In this document: one piece after another, positions 7,403 through 16,035 of the stretch
How the letters are laid out: each line of letters begins with the position of its first letter
How positions within the stretch are numbered: position 1 is the stretch's first letter
Source of the DNA: JAEUJM01 sp041908445
GTDB taxonomy: Bacteria > Actinomycetota > Acidimicrobiia > Acidimicrobiales > DATDAH01
DNA length: 64,000 nt
Reading direction: 5' to 3'
Assembly: GCA_041908445.1 (NCBI GenBank)
Contig: JAYRFK010000043.1
Location: 1 to 64,000 of the forward strand
Program-made: the position numbers and the translations under genes
The notes under the pieces: model-generated
Seen by the model: the letters and a program-made list of their open reading frames with translations, nothing else
Told to the model about the DNA's origin: nothing
Databases searched by the model: none

Positions 7403-7975
7403 ATGAGCACTGACGCCGTCGCCCTCCTCCTCGCCCTGCTGGCCGTCGTCAGCTGGGGTGCGTCCGCCGTGCTCGTCGCGGCCCACCTCTCCCCCGGCCT
7501 GCGGGCGCGCACCGACGCGCTCCTCGCCGGCCAGATCCTCCCGCTCGCCCTGCTCGTCGCGGCGATCTCGATGGCCGGCAGCCTCTACTTCTCCGAGGTC
7601 GCCGACTTCGTGCCGTGCAACCTCTGCTGGTACCAGCGCATCGCCATGTACCCGCAGGTGGTGCTGCTCGCCCTCGCCTGGATCCGGCGGGACGAGGGCA
7701 TCAAGCCCTACTCCCTCGCCCTCGCGGTGATCGGCGCGGTGATCAGCACCTTCCACGTCCTCGTCGAGCGCTTCCCCTGGATCGAGGGGTCCGGCGGCGT
7801 GTGCGATCCCGCCAACCCCTGCACCATCAAGTGGGTCGAGGAGCTCGGCTTCATCACCATCCCCACCATGGCCCTCAGCGCCTTCGTCCTGATCGCCCTG
7901 CTGATGAGCCACCTACCCTCGGGCGCGGCCGCCGGCGCCGGTCCGACCCCCGACCAGGAGCACGACGCCCCATGA
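7403..7975 (+). CDS. Disulfide-bond formation protein, DsbB/BdbC family
   Basis: A 190-residue four-helix membrane protein that passes electrons from a thiol oxidase to quinone. The first redox pair is Cys72/Cys75 in CNLCWYQRIAMYPQ, the DsbB hallmark, and the second pair is in GGVCDPANPCTIKW. ATG 7403 gives a start directly at the first transmembrane helix; an upstream in-frame start at 7313 would add a poorly conserved stretch. Its stop overlaps the start of the following thioredoxin-fold gene, which is the expected BdbC-BdbD style pairing. Confidence 0.9.
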   Translation: MSTDAVALLLALLAVVSWGASAVLVAAHLSPGLRARTDALLAGQILPLALLVAAISMAGSLYFSEVADFVPCNLCWYQRIAMYPQVVLLALAWIRRDEGIKPYSLALAVIGAVISTFHVLVERFPWIEGSGGVCDPANPCTIKWVEELGFITIPTMALSAFVLIALLMSHLPSGAAAGAGPTPDQEHDAP

Positions 7976-8649
7976 GCAACCGACCGAACCCCAAGGGCAA
8001 CCAGAAGGCACGGGCCGTCGCCCAGGCCCGCCAGACCAGCCGCGGGCCGTCGCTGGCGCTCTGGGTGCTCATCGGCATCCTCGGCCTCGCCATCATCGCC
8101 GTGATCGTCGCCGCGCTCTCCAAGAACGAGCCCGTGGAGGGCCAGACCCAGCCGGTCACCATCGACGGCGCCGCCCTGCCCCAGCACGACGACAGCGGCG
8201 ACGACGCCGCGGTGGGCGAGACCGCCCCCACCCTGCGGGGCACCAGCTTCACCGGCGACGCCGTGACCATCGGTGGCCCGAGCGACCAGCCGTCGATCGT
8301 GGTCTTCGTGGCCCACTGGTGCCCGCACTGCCAGGCCGAGGTCCCCCGGCTGGTCGAGTGGCGCGCCGACGGCACCATCCCCGAGGACGTCCGCCTCGTG
8401 GCCGTCGCCACCGGCACCGACGAGAACCAGCCGAACTACCCGCCCCAGGACTGGCTCGAGGGCGAGGACTGGCCGGACGACGTGCTCGCGGACTCGCCGG
8501 GCAGCGACGCCGCCGAGGCCTACGGGCTCGACGCCTACCCGTACTTCGTGGCCCTCAACGCCGACGGCACCGTGGCCGCCCGCGGCTCGGGTGAGCTCGA
8601 CCAGCAGGGCATCGAGGACCTCGTGGCCAGCCTCGAGCAGCCGCAGTAG
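7972..8649 (+). CDS. Membrane-anchored thioredoxin-fold protein (TlpA/DsbA-like)
   Basis: A 225-residue protein with one N-terminal membrane anchor (about residues 24-48) and an extracytoplasmic thioredoxin domain. The active site is WCPHC in VVFVAHWCPHCQAEVPRLVE, and the cis-proline region is AYPYFVALNADG. The CPHC dipeptide is typical of oxidising DsbA-type proteins. Start ATG 7972 overlaps the stop of the DsbB-type gene by four bases, so they are co-translated and likely form an oxidase/reoxidase pair for exported proteins. Confidence 0.88.
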   Translation: MSNRPNPKGNQKARAVAQARQTSRGPSLALWVLIGILGLAIIAVIVAALSKNEPVEGQTQPVTIDGAALPQHDDSGDDAAVGETAPTLRGTSFTGDAVTIGGPSDQPSIVVFVAHWCPHCQAEVPRLVEWRADGTIPEDVRLVAVATGTDENQPNYPPQDWLEGEDWPDDVLADSPGSDAAEAYGLDAYPYFVALNADGTVAARGSGELDQQGIEDLVASLEQPQ

Positions 8650-8701
8650 CCGCAAGAGCCGGCGCCGTCCGGGGACGCCGCTCCCGCGCTCCTGGGCGCG
8701 G

Positions 8702-10420
8702 TCAGCCCCGGATGCGCACCGTGTCGGTGGCGTTCGCCTCGGTGAACTGGTCCGGGAAGGCGGCGATGTCGACCCGCCACTCGCCCGGCAGGGGCAGCTG
8801 GACGTCGTAGGCCGAGAAGTGGCCCGGTCCCGCCCGCTGGAGGGGGATCTCCAGCGGCCCGAGGTCGCGCTCGGGGAGGCTCATGGTCATGGTCAGCTCC
8901 TCGACCTGAGCCACCGCACCCGTCGCCTCGAGCGTGTACACGTGGATCTCCGTCGGGCCGACCTTGGCGGGGTCGATGGTGAGGTCGACGAGCAGGTCCT
9001 CGCCGGCCTGCAGCTCGGCTGAATAGGGCTGGGCCACGGCGGTGCGGGCGGGCTGGGCGTTGACCAGCAGCGCGGTCACCGCGAGGACGGCGAGGCCGAT
9101 GCCGGTTTCCACCCGGATCGACCGCCGATAGCCGGCGGCCACGAGCTCCTCGTCGACCGCCTCCCCGGCGTCGCGGGCCGCCGCCGCGGCCGCGCCGTAG
9201 CCCCGCTGCACCCACCGCCGGCCGAGGTAGCCGAACCCGACCATCACCACGAACAGGGCGAGCTTGACGAGCAGCAGGTGCCCGTAGGTGGTGTGCAGCA
9301 GCGCGTCCAGGCTCCCGACCTGGCGCCAGCTCTGGAACACCCCGGTCAGCACGAGCAGCGCGACGGCGGCGAACGCGATCGAGGAGAAGCGGGGCACCAC
9401 CCGGGCCAGCTCGGCCGGGTCCCGCCGGGGCAGGGCCACCGCGAGCACGACCACCAGGCCGCCCAGCCAGAGCGCGGCCGCACCGAGGTGGACCACGTCG
9501 GCGGCGAGCGCGAACGGCACGAGCTCGCCGGTGGCGGCGTGGCCGCTCAGGCCGAGCGTCACCAGGAGGCCGCCGCCCAGCGCCCCGAGGGCGACGCGGG
9601 CGCCGGCCCCGGTCCCGGTGGCAGGACCGGCAGCCGTGCCCTCCTCGGCCCGGGAGCGGTCGCCCCCGGCGCTCACGAGCAGCGCGACCCCGGTGACGAC
9701 GAGCAGGATGACCCGCAGCAGGGCCACCCGGCCGTAGCGCGCGTCGAGCACGGACCGGACCACGTCGGGATCGATGGCGTGGCCGAGGCCGAGGGCGCCG
9801 ACGTAGGCCCCCTGGAGGCCCACGCTGGCCACGGTGGCGCCCAGGGCGATCCCCCAGGCCCACCACAGGAGGGAGCGCACCCGGGCCAGGCCGAGGCCCT
9901 CCGGCCACGCCAGGAGGCAGAAGGCGGCCGCCCCGACCAGCAGCGCCAGGGCCGCGAAGATCGCCCACCGCACCGCCGCGAAGACGACGCCGACCGCCTC
10001 GCTGCCCCCGTCGGCGGCGAGCAGACGGCGGGCCAGCGCGTCGGTGTCACCCGTGGCCCGATCGCCCACCTGGAACGTGAACGCGCCGTGCACCGGGTGC
10101 CCGTCGGCGGACACCACCCGATAGGTCACCACGTAGGAGCCGTCGGGGAGGTCGCCGAGGGGCGCCACGACCGTGTCGCCGCCCTCGAGGCGCGCACCGC
10201 CCGCGTCGACGCGCTCGGCGTCCGAGTCGTAGACCCGCACCGACCCCAGGGACACCTCGACCGGCTCGTTGAAGGTGAGGGTCACGTCCGGCGGCGACTC
10301 GGCGAGGACCGCGCCGGCGGCGGGCGAGCTCGCGTCGAGCTGCGCGTGGGCGGCCGCCGGCGCCGCCCACGCCAGCAGCACCGTCCCGGCGAGGGCCAGG
10401 CCGACGAGGAGGCGCTTCAC
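8702..10420 (-). CDS. CopC-CopD fusion copper protein (YcnJ type)
   Basis: A 572-residue protein. The signal peptide ends AAAHA, placing a His at the mature N-terminus (HAQLDASSPAAGAVL), the first ligand of the CopC copper site; the second His cluster is in VSADGHPVHGAFTFQVG. This CopC domain (to about residue 125) is followed by a CopD-like membrane domain of about eight spans (AVRWAIFAALALLVGAAAF onward) and a C-terminal beta domain ending DQFTEANATDTVRIRG. It probably binds and moves copper across the membrane. The GTG start overlaps the stop of the anti-sigma gene by four bases. Confidence 0.88.
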   Translation of the reverse strand: MKRLLVGLALAGTVLLAWAAPAAAHAQLDASSPAAGAVLAESPPDVTLTFNEPVEVSLGSVRVYDSDAERVDAGGARLEGGDTVVAPLGDLPDGSYVVTYRVVSADGHPVHGAFTFQVGDRATGDTDALARRLLAADGGSEAVGVVFAAVRWAIFAALALLVGAAAFCLLAWPEGLGLARVRSLLWWAWGIALGATVASVGLQGAYVGALGLGHAIDPDVVRSVLDARYGRVALLRVILLVVTGVALLVSAGGDRSRAEEGTAAGPATGTGAGARVALGALGGGLLVTLGLSGHAATGELVPFALAADVVHLGAAALWLGGLVVVLAVALPRRDPAELARVVPRFSSIAFAAVALLVLTGVFQSWRQVGSLDALLHTTYGHLLLVKLALFVVMVGFGYLGRRWVQRGYGAAAAAARDAGEAVDEELVAAGYRRSIRVETGIGLAVLAVTALLVNAQPARTAVAQPYSAELQAGEDLLVDLTIDPAKVGPTEIHVYTLEATGAVAQVEELTMTMSLPERDLGPLEIPLQRAGPGHFSAYDVQLPLPGEWRVDIAAFPDQFTEANATDTVRIRG

Positions 10421-11034
10421 GAAGGGGCGAGGTTACGACGGGGAAGCGGGCGGCGGTAGGCGTGGGCCAGCGCCCAGAGCATGACCAGGCCGGCGAGATC
10501 GGTCAGGTGCAGCGTCTCGCCGCCGAACGTGGCCCGGCCCTCGAGCACGTCGACGACGCTGGTGGCGAGCAGGCAGGCGGACAGGACCGCGACCAGCGGC
10601 ACCATGCCCCAGGCACGCGCCGGGCGCCACGCGGCGACGAGGAAGCCCACGGCGAGGGCGACGTCGAACGAGCCCATCTCCCGGGCCACGTGCACCCCCG
10701 CGCCAGGCTCGCTGCCGAACAGCACGGGCACGGCGAGGAGGAGCTGCACGGCGCCGAGGGCGGCGAGGCCGGCGCGCCACGGCAGGAGGGCCTCCTCGTG
10801 CGCGGCCTGCTCCTCCGCGACGACCTCCGCGGCCAAGGCGGCGAGGATCGCCGCGGAGCGGTCCGGCACCGGCTCGGCCGCGTGCAGGTCGACCCGATGG
10901 GCCAGTGCCACGGCGTCGGCCCGCCACGCCTGGCAGTCCCGGCAGGCGGCGAGGTGCTCGTCGACGCCCGGGTCGGCGTCGTCGTGGCCGTCCAGGCGCG
11001 CGGAGACGGCCTCCCGACAGCGTTCGCAGTCCAT
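10417..11034 (-). CDS. Zinc-finger anti-sigma factor with membrane domain
   Basis: A 205-residue protein. The N-terminus MDCERCREAVSARLDG with HLAACRDCQAW gives the HX3CX2C zf-HC2 motif of ZAS anti-sigma factors. Several hydrophobic segments follow (from WRAGLAALGAVQLLLAVPVL). It should hold the ECF sigma factor encoded divergently 70 bp away. It is translationally coupled to the CopC-CopD gene, which suggests that the sigma/anti-sigma pair controls copper or periplasmic stress functions. The ligand sensed is unknown. Confidence 0.85.
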   Translation of the reverse strand: MDCERCREAVSARLDGHDDADPGVDEHLAACRDCQAWRADAVALAHRVDLHAAEPVPDRSAAILAALAAEVVAEEQAAHEEALLPWRAGLAALGAVQLLLAVPVLFGSEPGAGVHVAREMGSFDVALAVGFLVAAWRPARAWGMVPLVAVLSACLLATSVVDVLEGRATFGGETLHLTDLAGLVMLWALAHAYRRPLPRRNLAPS

Positions 11035-11103
11035 GCAGAAAGGGTCGTTGGTCCCGGTCGAAAAGTTCCTCGGCGGCGGCCCCGGGCCGTACCGTGGCCT
11101 CTC

Positions 11104-11625
11104 GTGGAGCCCGACCCGCTCACCCAGCTCGCCCTGCGGGCGCGCGACGGCGACCGCGTCGCCCTCTCGGACCTCGTGCGGGCCACCCAGGCCGACGTCC
11201 GGCGGGTGTGCGCCCACCTGGGCGACGAGGCGCACGCCGACGACCTGACCCAGGAGGTCTACCTCCGGGCCCTGAAGGCACTGCCCCGCTTCCGGGGCGA
11301 CTCGAGCGCCCGCACCTGGTTGCTGTCGATCGCCCGGCACACGGCCATCGACTCGGTGCGCGCCGCGATCCGGCGGCGGGGACTGCTCGCCCGCACCCGC
11401 CCGGCAGAACCGGTGCCCGACGCGTCGGGCGGCAGCGACCTCAACGCCCTGGTCCAGGCCCTCGACCCCGACCGGCGGACCGCGTTCGTGCTCACCCAGG
11501 TCGTGGGGTGCTCCTACGAGGAGGCGGCCGAGATCTGCGGGTGCCCGGTCGGCACCATCCGGTCCCGCGTCGCCCGCGCCCGTGGGGACCTCGTCGAGGT
11601 CGTGCGCCGGGCGGACGCCACGTGA
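11104..11625 (+). CDS. ECF RNA polymerase sigma factor
   Basis: A 173-residue group IV sigma factor with region 2 (LGDEAHADDLTQEVYLRALK, then FRGDSSARTWLLSIARHTAI) and region 4 (DRRTAFVLTQVVGCSYEEAA, then CGCPVGTIRSRVARARGDL). GTG 11104 is chosen from the position of the first region-2 helix; no strong Shine-Dalgarno sequence is visible. It is divergent from its presumed anti-sigma factor and overlaps the next exported-protein gene by four bases, so it heads a small operon with it. Confidence 0.92.
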   Translation: MEPDPLTQLALRARDGDRVALSDLVRATQADVRRVCAHLGDEAHADDLTQEVYLRALKALPRFRGDSSARTWLLSIARHTAIDSVRAAIRRRGLLARTRPAEPVPDASGGSDLNALVQALDPDRRTAFVLTQVVGCSYEEAAEICGCPVGTIRSRVARARGDLVEVVRRADAT

Positions 11626-12779
11626 GCACGGGGCACCGTGCCCTCGCCGTGGTCACCGGGCTGGTGGCCGGGCTCACGCTGCTCGTCGGCGGCGCCGCAC
11701 CGGCGTCGGCCCACAACGTCTCGGGCGTCAGCTCCACCAACTACCTCACCACCCTCGACGGTCTCGAGCCGGCCACCCCCGGCATCTCCGTCCGGGTGGT
11801 CGAGAAGGGCAGCCGCATCGAGCTGACCAACACCAACGACACCGACGTCGTGGTCCTGGGCTACGAGGACGAGCCCTACCTGCGCATCGGGCCCGAGGGG
11901 GTGTTCGAGAACCGGCGCTCACCGGCGACCTACCTGAACCAGGACCGCCAGGGCAGCCAGAGCGGCGGGGACAACGCCGACCCGGAGGCCGAGCCGGACT
12001 GGCGCCGGATCTCGTCCGGGCAGACCGCCCGCTGGCACGACCACCGCATCCACTGGATGGGGGCGAGCGTCGACCGGCCCGACGAGCGCCTGGTGGTCGA
12101 GGACGAGTGGGTCATCCCGCTCGACTTCCGGGGCGAGCGGCTCGAGATCACCGGCCAGCTGCTCTGGATCCCCGGCCCGAGCCCCCTCCCGTGGTTCCTC
12201 CTGATCGCCGGCCTCGTCGCCCTCGGCGCCGTCGTGGGCCTCCGGCCCTGGTGGGGCAAGGGCCTGGCCGCGCTGCTCGCGGTCCTGATCCTCACCGACA
12301 TCGTCCACGTCATCGGCATCCTCGGGGCGCGGGCGGGCGGACCCGACCTCGCCGCGGTCGGCTCGAACCTCCTCTACTCGCTGGTCGCCTGGGTCGTCGG
12401 CGGCGTCGGCATCTCGATGCTCCTCCGCGAGAAGCGCGACGGCCTCTTCGCCGCGATCTTCGCGGCCGTCCTGCTCGCGGTGTTCGGGGGCCTCCAGGAC
12501 CTCGGTGCGCTCAGCCACTCGCAGATCCCGTTCCTCTGGAGCGGCGACCTGGCCCGGCTGTTCATCGCGGTCAGCATCGGCCTCGGCGCCGGCGTCACGG
12601 TGGGGGCGGTGCTCGCCCTCGGGAAGCTCGGCGCGTTCAAGGTCGCGTCGGTGTCGCTGGCCGGATCGGGCGGTCCGACGACGGTCCCGATCGCGGACGC
12701 CCCCGTGGACGAGTCCGACGCCGCCGACGCCGCCCGCGCCACCGACGAGCCCGATCCTCCGGACCGCGCCGACGGCTGA
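11622..12779 (+). CDS. Exported multi-span membrane protein linked to the ECF sigma factor
   Basis: A 385-residue protein of unknown function. A signal peptide ends PASA, leaving HNVSGVSSTNY as the mature N-terminus, which again begins with His as in CopC proteins. An extracytoplasmic domain of about 170 residues (GISVRVVEKGSRIELTN, DEPYLRIGPEGVFENRRSPA) is followed by about six membrane spans and a charged cytoplasmic tail. GTG 11622 overlaps the sigma factor stop by four bases. The association with CopC-CopD and the N-terminal His suggest a metal or periplasmic role, but no catalytic motif is seen. Confidence 0.7.
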   Translation: MSTGHRALAVVTGLVAGLTLLVGGAAPASAHNVSGVSSTNYLTTLDGLEPATPGISVRVVEKGSRIELTNTNDTDVVVLGYEDEPYLRIGPEGVFENRRSPATYLNQDRQGSQSGGDNADPEAEPDWRRISSGQTARWHDHRIHWMGASVDRPDERLVVEDEWVIPLDFRGERLEITGQLLWIPGPSPLPWFLLIAGLVALGAVVGLRPWWGKGLAALLAVLILTDIVHVIGILGARAGGPDLAAVGSNLLYSLVAWVVGGVGISMLLREKRDGLFAAIFAAVLLAVFGGLQDLGALSHSQIPFLWSGDLARLFIAVSIGLGAGVTVGAVLALGKLGAFKVASVSLAGSGGPTTVPIADAPVDESDAADAARATDEPDPPDRADG

Positions 12780-12831
12780 GCCTCCGCCGCCGACGGTCCG
12801 CCCGGGCGGGTCGCCGGTAGCCTCCTCGCCC

Positions 12832-13536
12832 ATGGCTCGGCGCGAACGGTGTGCGGTCGCGTCCCGGCGGACGGCGGCGACGCTCGTCCTGGCCGTCGTG
12901 GCCGCACTCGGGATCGGCCTCACCGCCGTCCCCGCCGGCGCCGCGACGCGACACGGCGGCGGCGGCGAGATCACCCTCGTCCGGGCCGAGGCCACGAGCC
13001 CCGACACCGTGGCCGTCGAGGTGTGCGTGACCTTCACCCTCGACCGGGACCAGGCCGACACCGCCCGCGTCACCATGAGCGCCAACGGGCCGGGCGACGG
13101 GGAGCTCGACGCGGTGCCGATGGAGGTCGGGGACCAGCCGGGGCTGCGCACCGGCGAGCTGACCTTCCCCGAGGAGGGCTCCTGGACGATCGTGGTCGAG
13201 TCCACCTTCCCGCCCGCTGCGCTCTCCGTGCCGGTGACGATCGGCGAGGGCCTCCCCCTCGACGCCGGCGTCGTCGCGCCCCCCACCAGCGCGGCCGTCG
13301 CCGCGTCCTGCGAGCCTGAGGACGAGGCCGTCCCGTCGTGGCTGGTCGCCGGCCTCGGCAGCGCCGTGGCGGTCGTCGTGTTCGGGGGGCTCCTCCTCCT
13401 GCTCCGGCGGGCCACGACGCCCGCCGCCGGCGGACCGGGCGCGACCGGCGACCGGGACGAGGAGGAGGACGACGAGGAGCGCCCCCACGTCGAGGGCGAC
13501 CGCCCCCGCCGCTCGGCGCGGGACGTTCGGCCCTGA
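12832..13536 (+). CDS. Exported protein with a single C-terminal membrane anchor
   Basis: A 234-residue protein. A signal peptide (TLVLAVVAALGIGLTAVPAG) is followed by an all-beta domain (EITLVRAEATSPDTVAVEVC, LTFPEEGSWTIVVESTFPP) that resembles FixH/YtkA-type domains in character, then a membrane span (SWLVAGLGSAVAVVVFGGLL) and an acidic then basic tail. Function unknown. It sits between the sigma-linked membrane protein and the DUF305 gene, in the same orientation, and probably belongs to the copper/periplasmic group. Confidence 0.65.
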   Translation: MARRERCAVASRRTAATLVLAVVAALGIGLTAVPAGAATRHGGGGEITLVRAEATSPDTVAVEVCVTFTLDRDQADTARVTMSANGPGDGELDAVPMEVGDQPGLRTGELTFPEEGSWTIVVESTFPPAALSVPVTIGEGLPLDAGVVAPPTSAAVAASCEPEDEAVPSWLVAGLGSAVAVVVFGGLLLLLRRATTPAAGGPGATGDRDEEEDDEERPHVEGDRPRRSARDVRP

Positions 13537-13570
13537 CCCTGCACCGGGGGGCACCGGTACCCTCGGGGCC

Positions 13571-14233
13571 ATGGAGCAGGGCGTGACGGAGACCGAGGCG
13601 GCGGGTCCGACGACGGACCCGGAGCCCGACGAGCACGCCGGGGGCTGGGGCGCGGGCAAGGTCGCGGTCCTCGTCCTGGCCTGCGCGTTCCTCGCCGGCG
13701 CCATCGGCTACCTCGTGGGCGACCGCGCCGCCGGCCCGCCCGACAGTGCCGTGGACACGGGCTTCCTGCAGGACATGATCACCCACCACGACCAGGCCGT
13801 GAGCATGGCCAGCCTCACCACCGCCAACGCCTCTGACCCGATCGTCCGCGACATGGCCCGCGAGGTCTTGATCGAGCAGCGCTACGAGCTCGGCCTGATG
13901 GACGCCTACCTCCAGGCCCGGGACGAGCAGCGCGGGGCCGACGAGCGCGAGGTGATGGGCTGGATGGGCCGTGCCCTGCCGGTCGCCGAGATGCCTGGGT
14001 ACGCCACCCCGGAGCAGCTCGACGCCCTCCAGAGCGCCACTCCCGACGAGCAGAACGCGCTCTTCCTCGAGCTGATGATCGCCCACCACCGGGGTGGCGT
14101 GGACATGGCCGAGTACGCCGCCCGCCACGCCGAGGACCCGTTGGTGCGCCACCTCGCCGAGGTCATGGCCAACGTGCAGACCCAGGAGATCCGGGAGTAC
14201 GAGCTGAAGCTGGCCGACCTCCAGGGAAGCTGA
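13571..14233 (+). CDS. DUF305 family protein
   Basis: A 220-residue protein with one N-terminal membrane anchor (VAVLVLACAFLAGAIGYLVG) and an extracytoplasmic four-helix, ferritin-like region. Both halves carry the family signature: FLQDMITHHDQAVSMASLT and LFLELMIAHHRGGVDMAEYA. DUF305 proteins are frequently found with copper resistance genes, which agrees with the CopC-CopD gene nearby; a metal-binding role through the HH pairs is a reasonable inference. It starts 34 bp after the preceding exported protein. Confidence 0.88.
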   Translation: MEQGVTETEAAGPTTDPEPDEHAGGWGAGKVAVLVLACAFLAGAIGYLVGDRAAGPPDSAVDTGFLQDMITHHDQAVSMASLTTANASDPIVRDMAREVLIEQRYELGLMDAYLQARDEQRGADEREVMGWMGRALPVAEMPGYATPEQLDALQSATPDEQNALFLELMIAHHRGGVDMAEYAARHAEDPLVRHLAEVMANVQTQEIREYELKLADLQGS

Positions 14234-14246
14234 GCGGGGCTCGCCC

Positions 14247-15572
14247 GTGGACCGCCCCCGGAGGCCGGGCCTGGGCGACCTGGTCGCGGCGACACCGCCG
14301 GACCGCGACCGCGTCGTCGACCTCCTGCGCGCCGCGAGCATCCTCGCCGTCGTCGCCGGGCACTGGCTGATCGCCACCGTCGTCCGCGAGGACGGCCGCC
14401 TGCGCGGCACCAACGCCCTGGCGGCCATGCCGTGGCTGCAGGTGCTCACGTGGGTGTTCCAGGTCATGCCCGTGTTCTTCGTCGTGGGCGGCTTCGCCAA
14501 CCTGCGCTCGCTCGAGGCCGGCGGCGGACGCGACGTCGGCGCCTTCCTGGCCACCCGGGCCGAGCGGCTGCTGCGCCCGACGGTCCTGTTCGCCGGGATC
14601 TGGCTGGTCCTCGGCCCGGTCCTCGTCGCCGTGTGGGAGGAGCCGCGCCTGGCCACCGACGTGGCGCGCATCGCCGCGCAGCCCCTGTGGTTCCTCGCCG
14701 TCTACCTGCTCGTGGTGCTGGCCGCGCCGGTCCAGCGCCGGCTGCACCGGCGCCACGGCGCGCTGCTCCTCGTGGCCCTGGTCGCGGTGGTCGTCGGTCT
14801 CGACGTCCTCCGCATCTCCACGGTGGCGTCGGGGGTCGCGGTGGCGAACTACCTGGCGGTGTTCCTCTTCTGCCAGGAGCTCGGCTTCCTCTACGCCGAC
14901 GGGCGCTTCGCCGCCGTCGCCCCGCGCCGGGCGGCCCTGGTCGGCGTCGGTGCCCTCGGCGCCCTGGCGGTGCTCACCAGCGCCGGGCCGTACCCCGTCT
15001 CGATGATCGGCCTGCCCGGCCAGCGCCTCTCGAACATGAGCCCGCCGACGGTGGTGATCCTCGTGCTCGGCGTGGCTCAGGCCTCGCTCCTGCTGGCGGC
15101 CCACGGCCCGATGTCCCGATGGCTCCGGCGGCCGCGGGTGTGGCGGGCGACCGTCGTCGCCAACCTGGTGGTCCTGACCACGTTCCTGTGGCACCTCACC
15201 GCGCTGATCGCCGCCGGCGCGGCCCTGTTGGCCCTGGGTGTGCCCGTGGTCGAGCCGGGCACGGCCGCCTGGTGGTACGAGCGACCGCTCTGGCTGGGCG
15301 CGGCCTGCGTGGTGCTCGGCGTCGTCGTGCTCGCCCTCTCCCCGGTGGAGCGCCGGCCGGCACCGCCGGCTGCGTCCGGCCACCTGCCCCGCCGCGTGGG
15401 CGGCGCGCTGGCCGCCTTCGTCGGCCTGGCCGGCCTGGCCCTGGCGGGGTTCGCCCACCCGTTCGAGGCCGGTCGGGGCGACCTGCTCGGCCTCCGCCTC
15501 AGCCCCGCCGTGGCGGTGGCCCTGCTCGTCGGCGGTTGGCTCAGCGCCCGGGGACCAGCACGCTCCCCTTGA
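14247..15572 (+). CDS. Membrane acyltransferase, acyltransferase-3 family
   Basis: A 441-residue integral membrane protein with about ten spans. The N-terminus DRVVDLLRAASILAVVAGHW holds the R-X10-H pattern of acyltransferase-3 enzymes (OafA/NodX type), which O-acylate sugars or other surface molecules. Next comes VMPVFFVVGGFANLRSLEAG and RAERLLRPTVLF. The acceptor is unknown. GTG 14247 follows the DUF305 gene by 13 bp. Its last 32 bp overlap the 3' end of the convergent SH3-like gene, so one of the two ends may be functionally dispensable. Confidence 0.82.
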   Translation: MDRPRRPGLGDLVAATPPDRDRVVDLLRAASILAVVAGHWLIATVVREDGRLRGTNALAAMPWLQVLTWVFQVMPVFFVVGGFANLRSLEAGGGRDVGAFLATRAERLLRPTVLFAGIWLVLGPVLVAVWEEPRLATDVARIAAQPLWFLAVYLLVVLAAPVQRRLHRRHGALLLVALVAVVVGLDVLRISTVASGVAVANYLAVFLFCQELGFLYADGRFAAVAPRRAALVGVGALGALAVLTSAGPYPVSMIGLPGQRLSNMSPPTVVILVLGVAQASLLLAAHGPMSRWLRRPRVWRATVVANLVVLTTFLWHLTALIAAGAALLALGVPVVEPGTAAWWYERPLWLGAACVVLGVVVLALSPVERRPAPPAASGHLPRRVGGALAAFVGLAGLALAGFAHPFEAGRGDLLGLRLSPAVAVALLVGGWLSARGPARSP

Positions 15573-16035
15573 CCCAGGCCTCCCAGCCGTTCTCGCAGCG
15601 GACCTGGGCCCACTCGCCCTGCTGGCCGACCACCCGCACGGCGAGGCCCGGGTCGAGGTGGCCGTTCGACGGCCCCGTCGCGTCGGGCACGGGCCAGGTC
15701 GGCAGCCCGCCCGGGGGGACGGTGTGGGTCGGGACGAAGGCGGGTCCGGGAGCGCCGGGGGGTGGTGCCATCGGGGCCGGTGCCATCGGGGCGGGTGCCA
15801 TCGGCGCGGCAGGGGCGGCCATCGGCGCGGCCGGGACGGCCGCCGGGGCCGCCACGGCACCGTGCTTCGGCACGAACGCCCCGACCACCGCGCCGAGGAG
15901 GAGGCCCACCACCGGGAGCACCGTCACGAGGACGCTGCTCAGGGGCAGCACCCCGAACAGCACGAGGTCGAGGGCGACGAAGAAGAAGAGGAAGAGGCCG
16001 GTCACGGCGGCCGTGAGGGAGCGTCCGATGTTCAC
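15541..16035 (-). CDS. Small membrane protein with SH3-like C-terminal domain
   Basis: A 164-residue protein with two N-terminal membrane spans (LFLFFFVALDLVLFGVLPL and LVTVLPVVGLLLGAVVGAFV), a Pro/Ala/Met-rich repetitive linker (repeats of MAPAP, about residues 65-95) and a bacterial SH3-like module (HLDPGLAVRVVGQQGEWAQV, then WEAWVKGSVLV). Such modules often bind cell wall. Start overlaps the stop of the upstream gene by four bases. Function not known. Confidence 0.7.
   Translation of the reverse strand: MNIGRSLTAAVTGLFLFFFVALDLVLFGVLPLSSVLVTVLPVVGLLLGAVVGAFVPKHGAVAAPAAVPAAPMAAPAAPMAPAPMAPAPMAPPPGAPGPAFVPTHTVPPGGLPTWPVPDATGPSNGHLDPGLAVRVVGQQGEWAQVRCENGWEAWVKGSVLVPGR

Noticed and set aside
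9278..10459. Long plus-strand open frame opposite the CopC-CopD gene
   Set aside because: Composition is His/Arg/Gly/Gln shadow typical of GC-rich antisense frames; the minus-strand frame has clear domains and motifs.
15541..15572. Overlapping convergent gene ends as a sign of a frameshift or pseudogene
   Set aside because: Both proteins are intact with sensible C-termini; a 32-bp convergent overlap is tolerable in a compact GC-rich genome.
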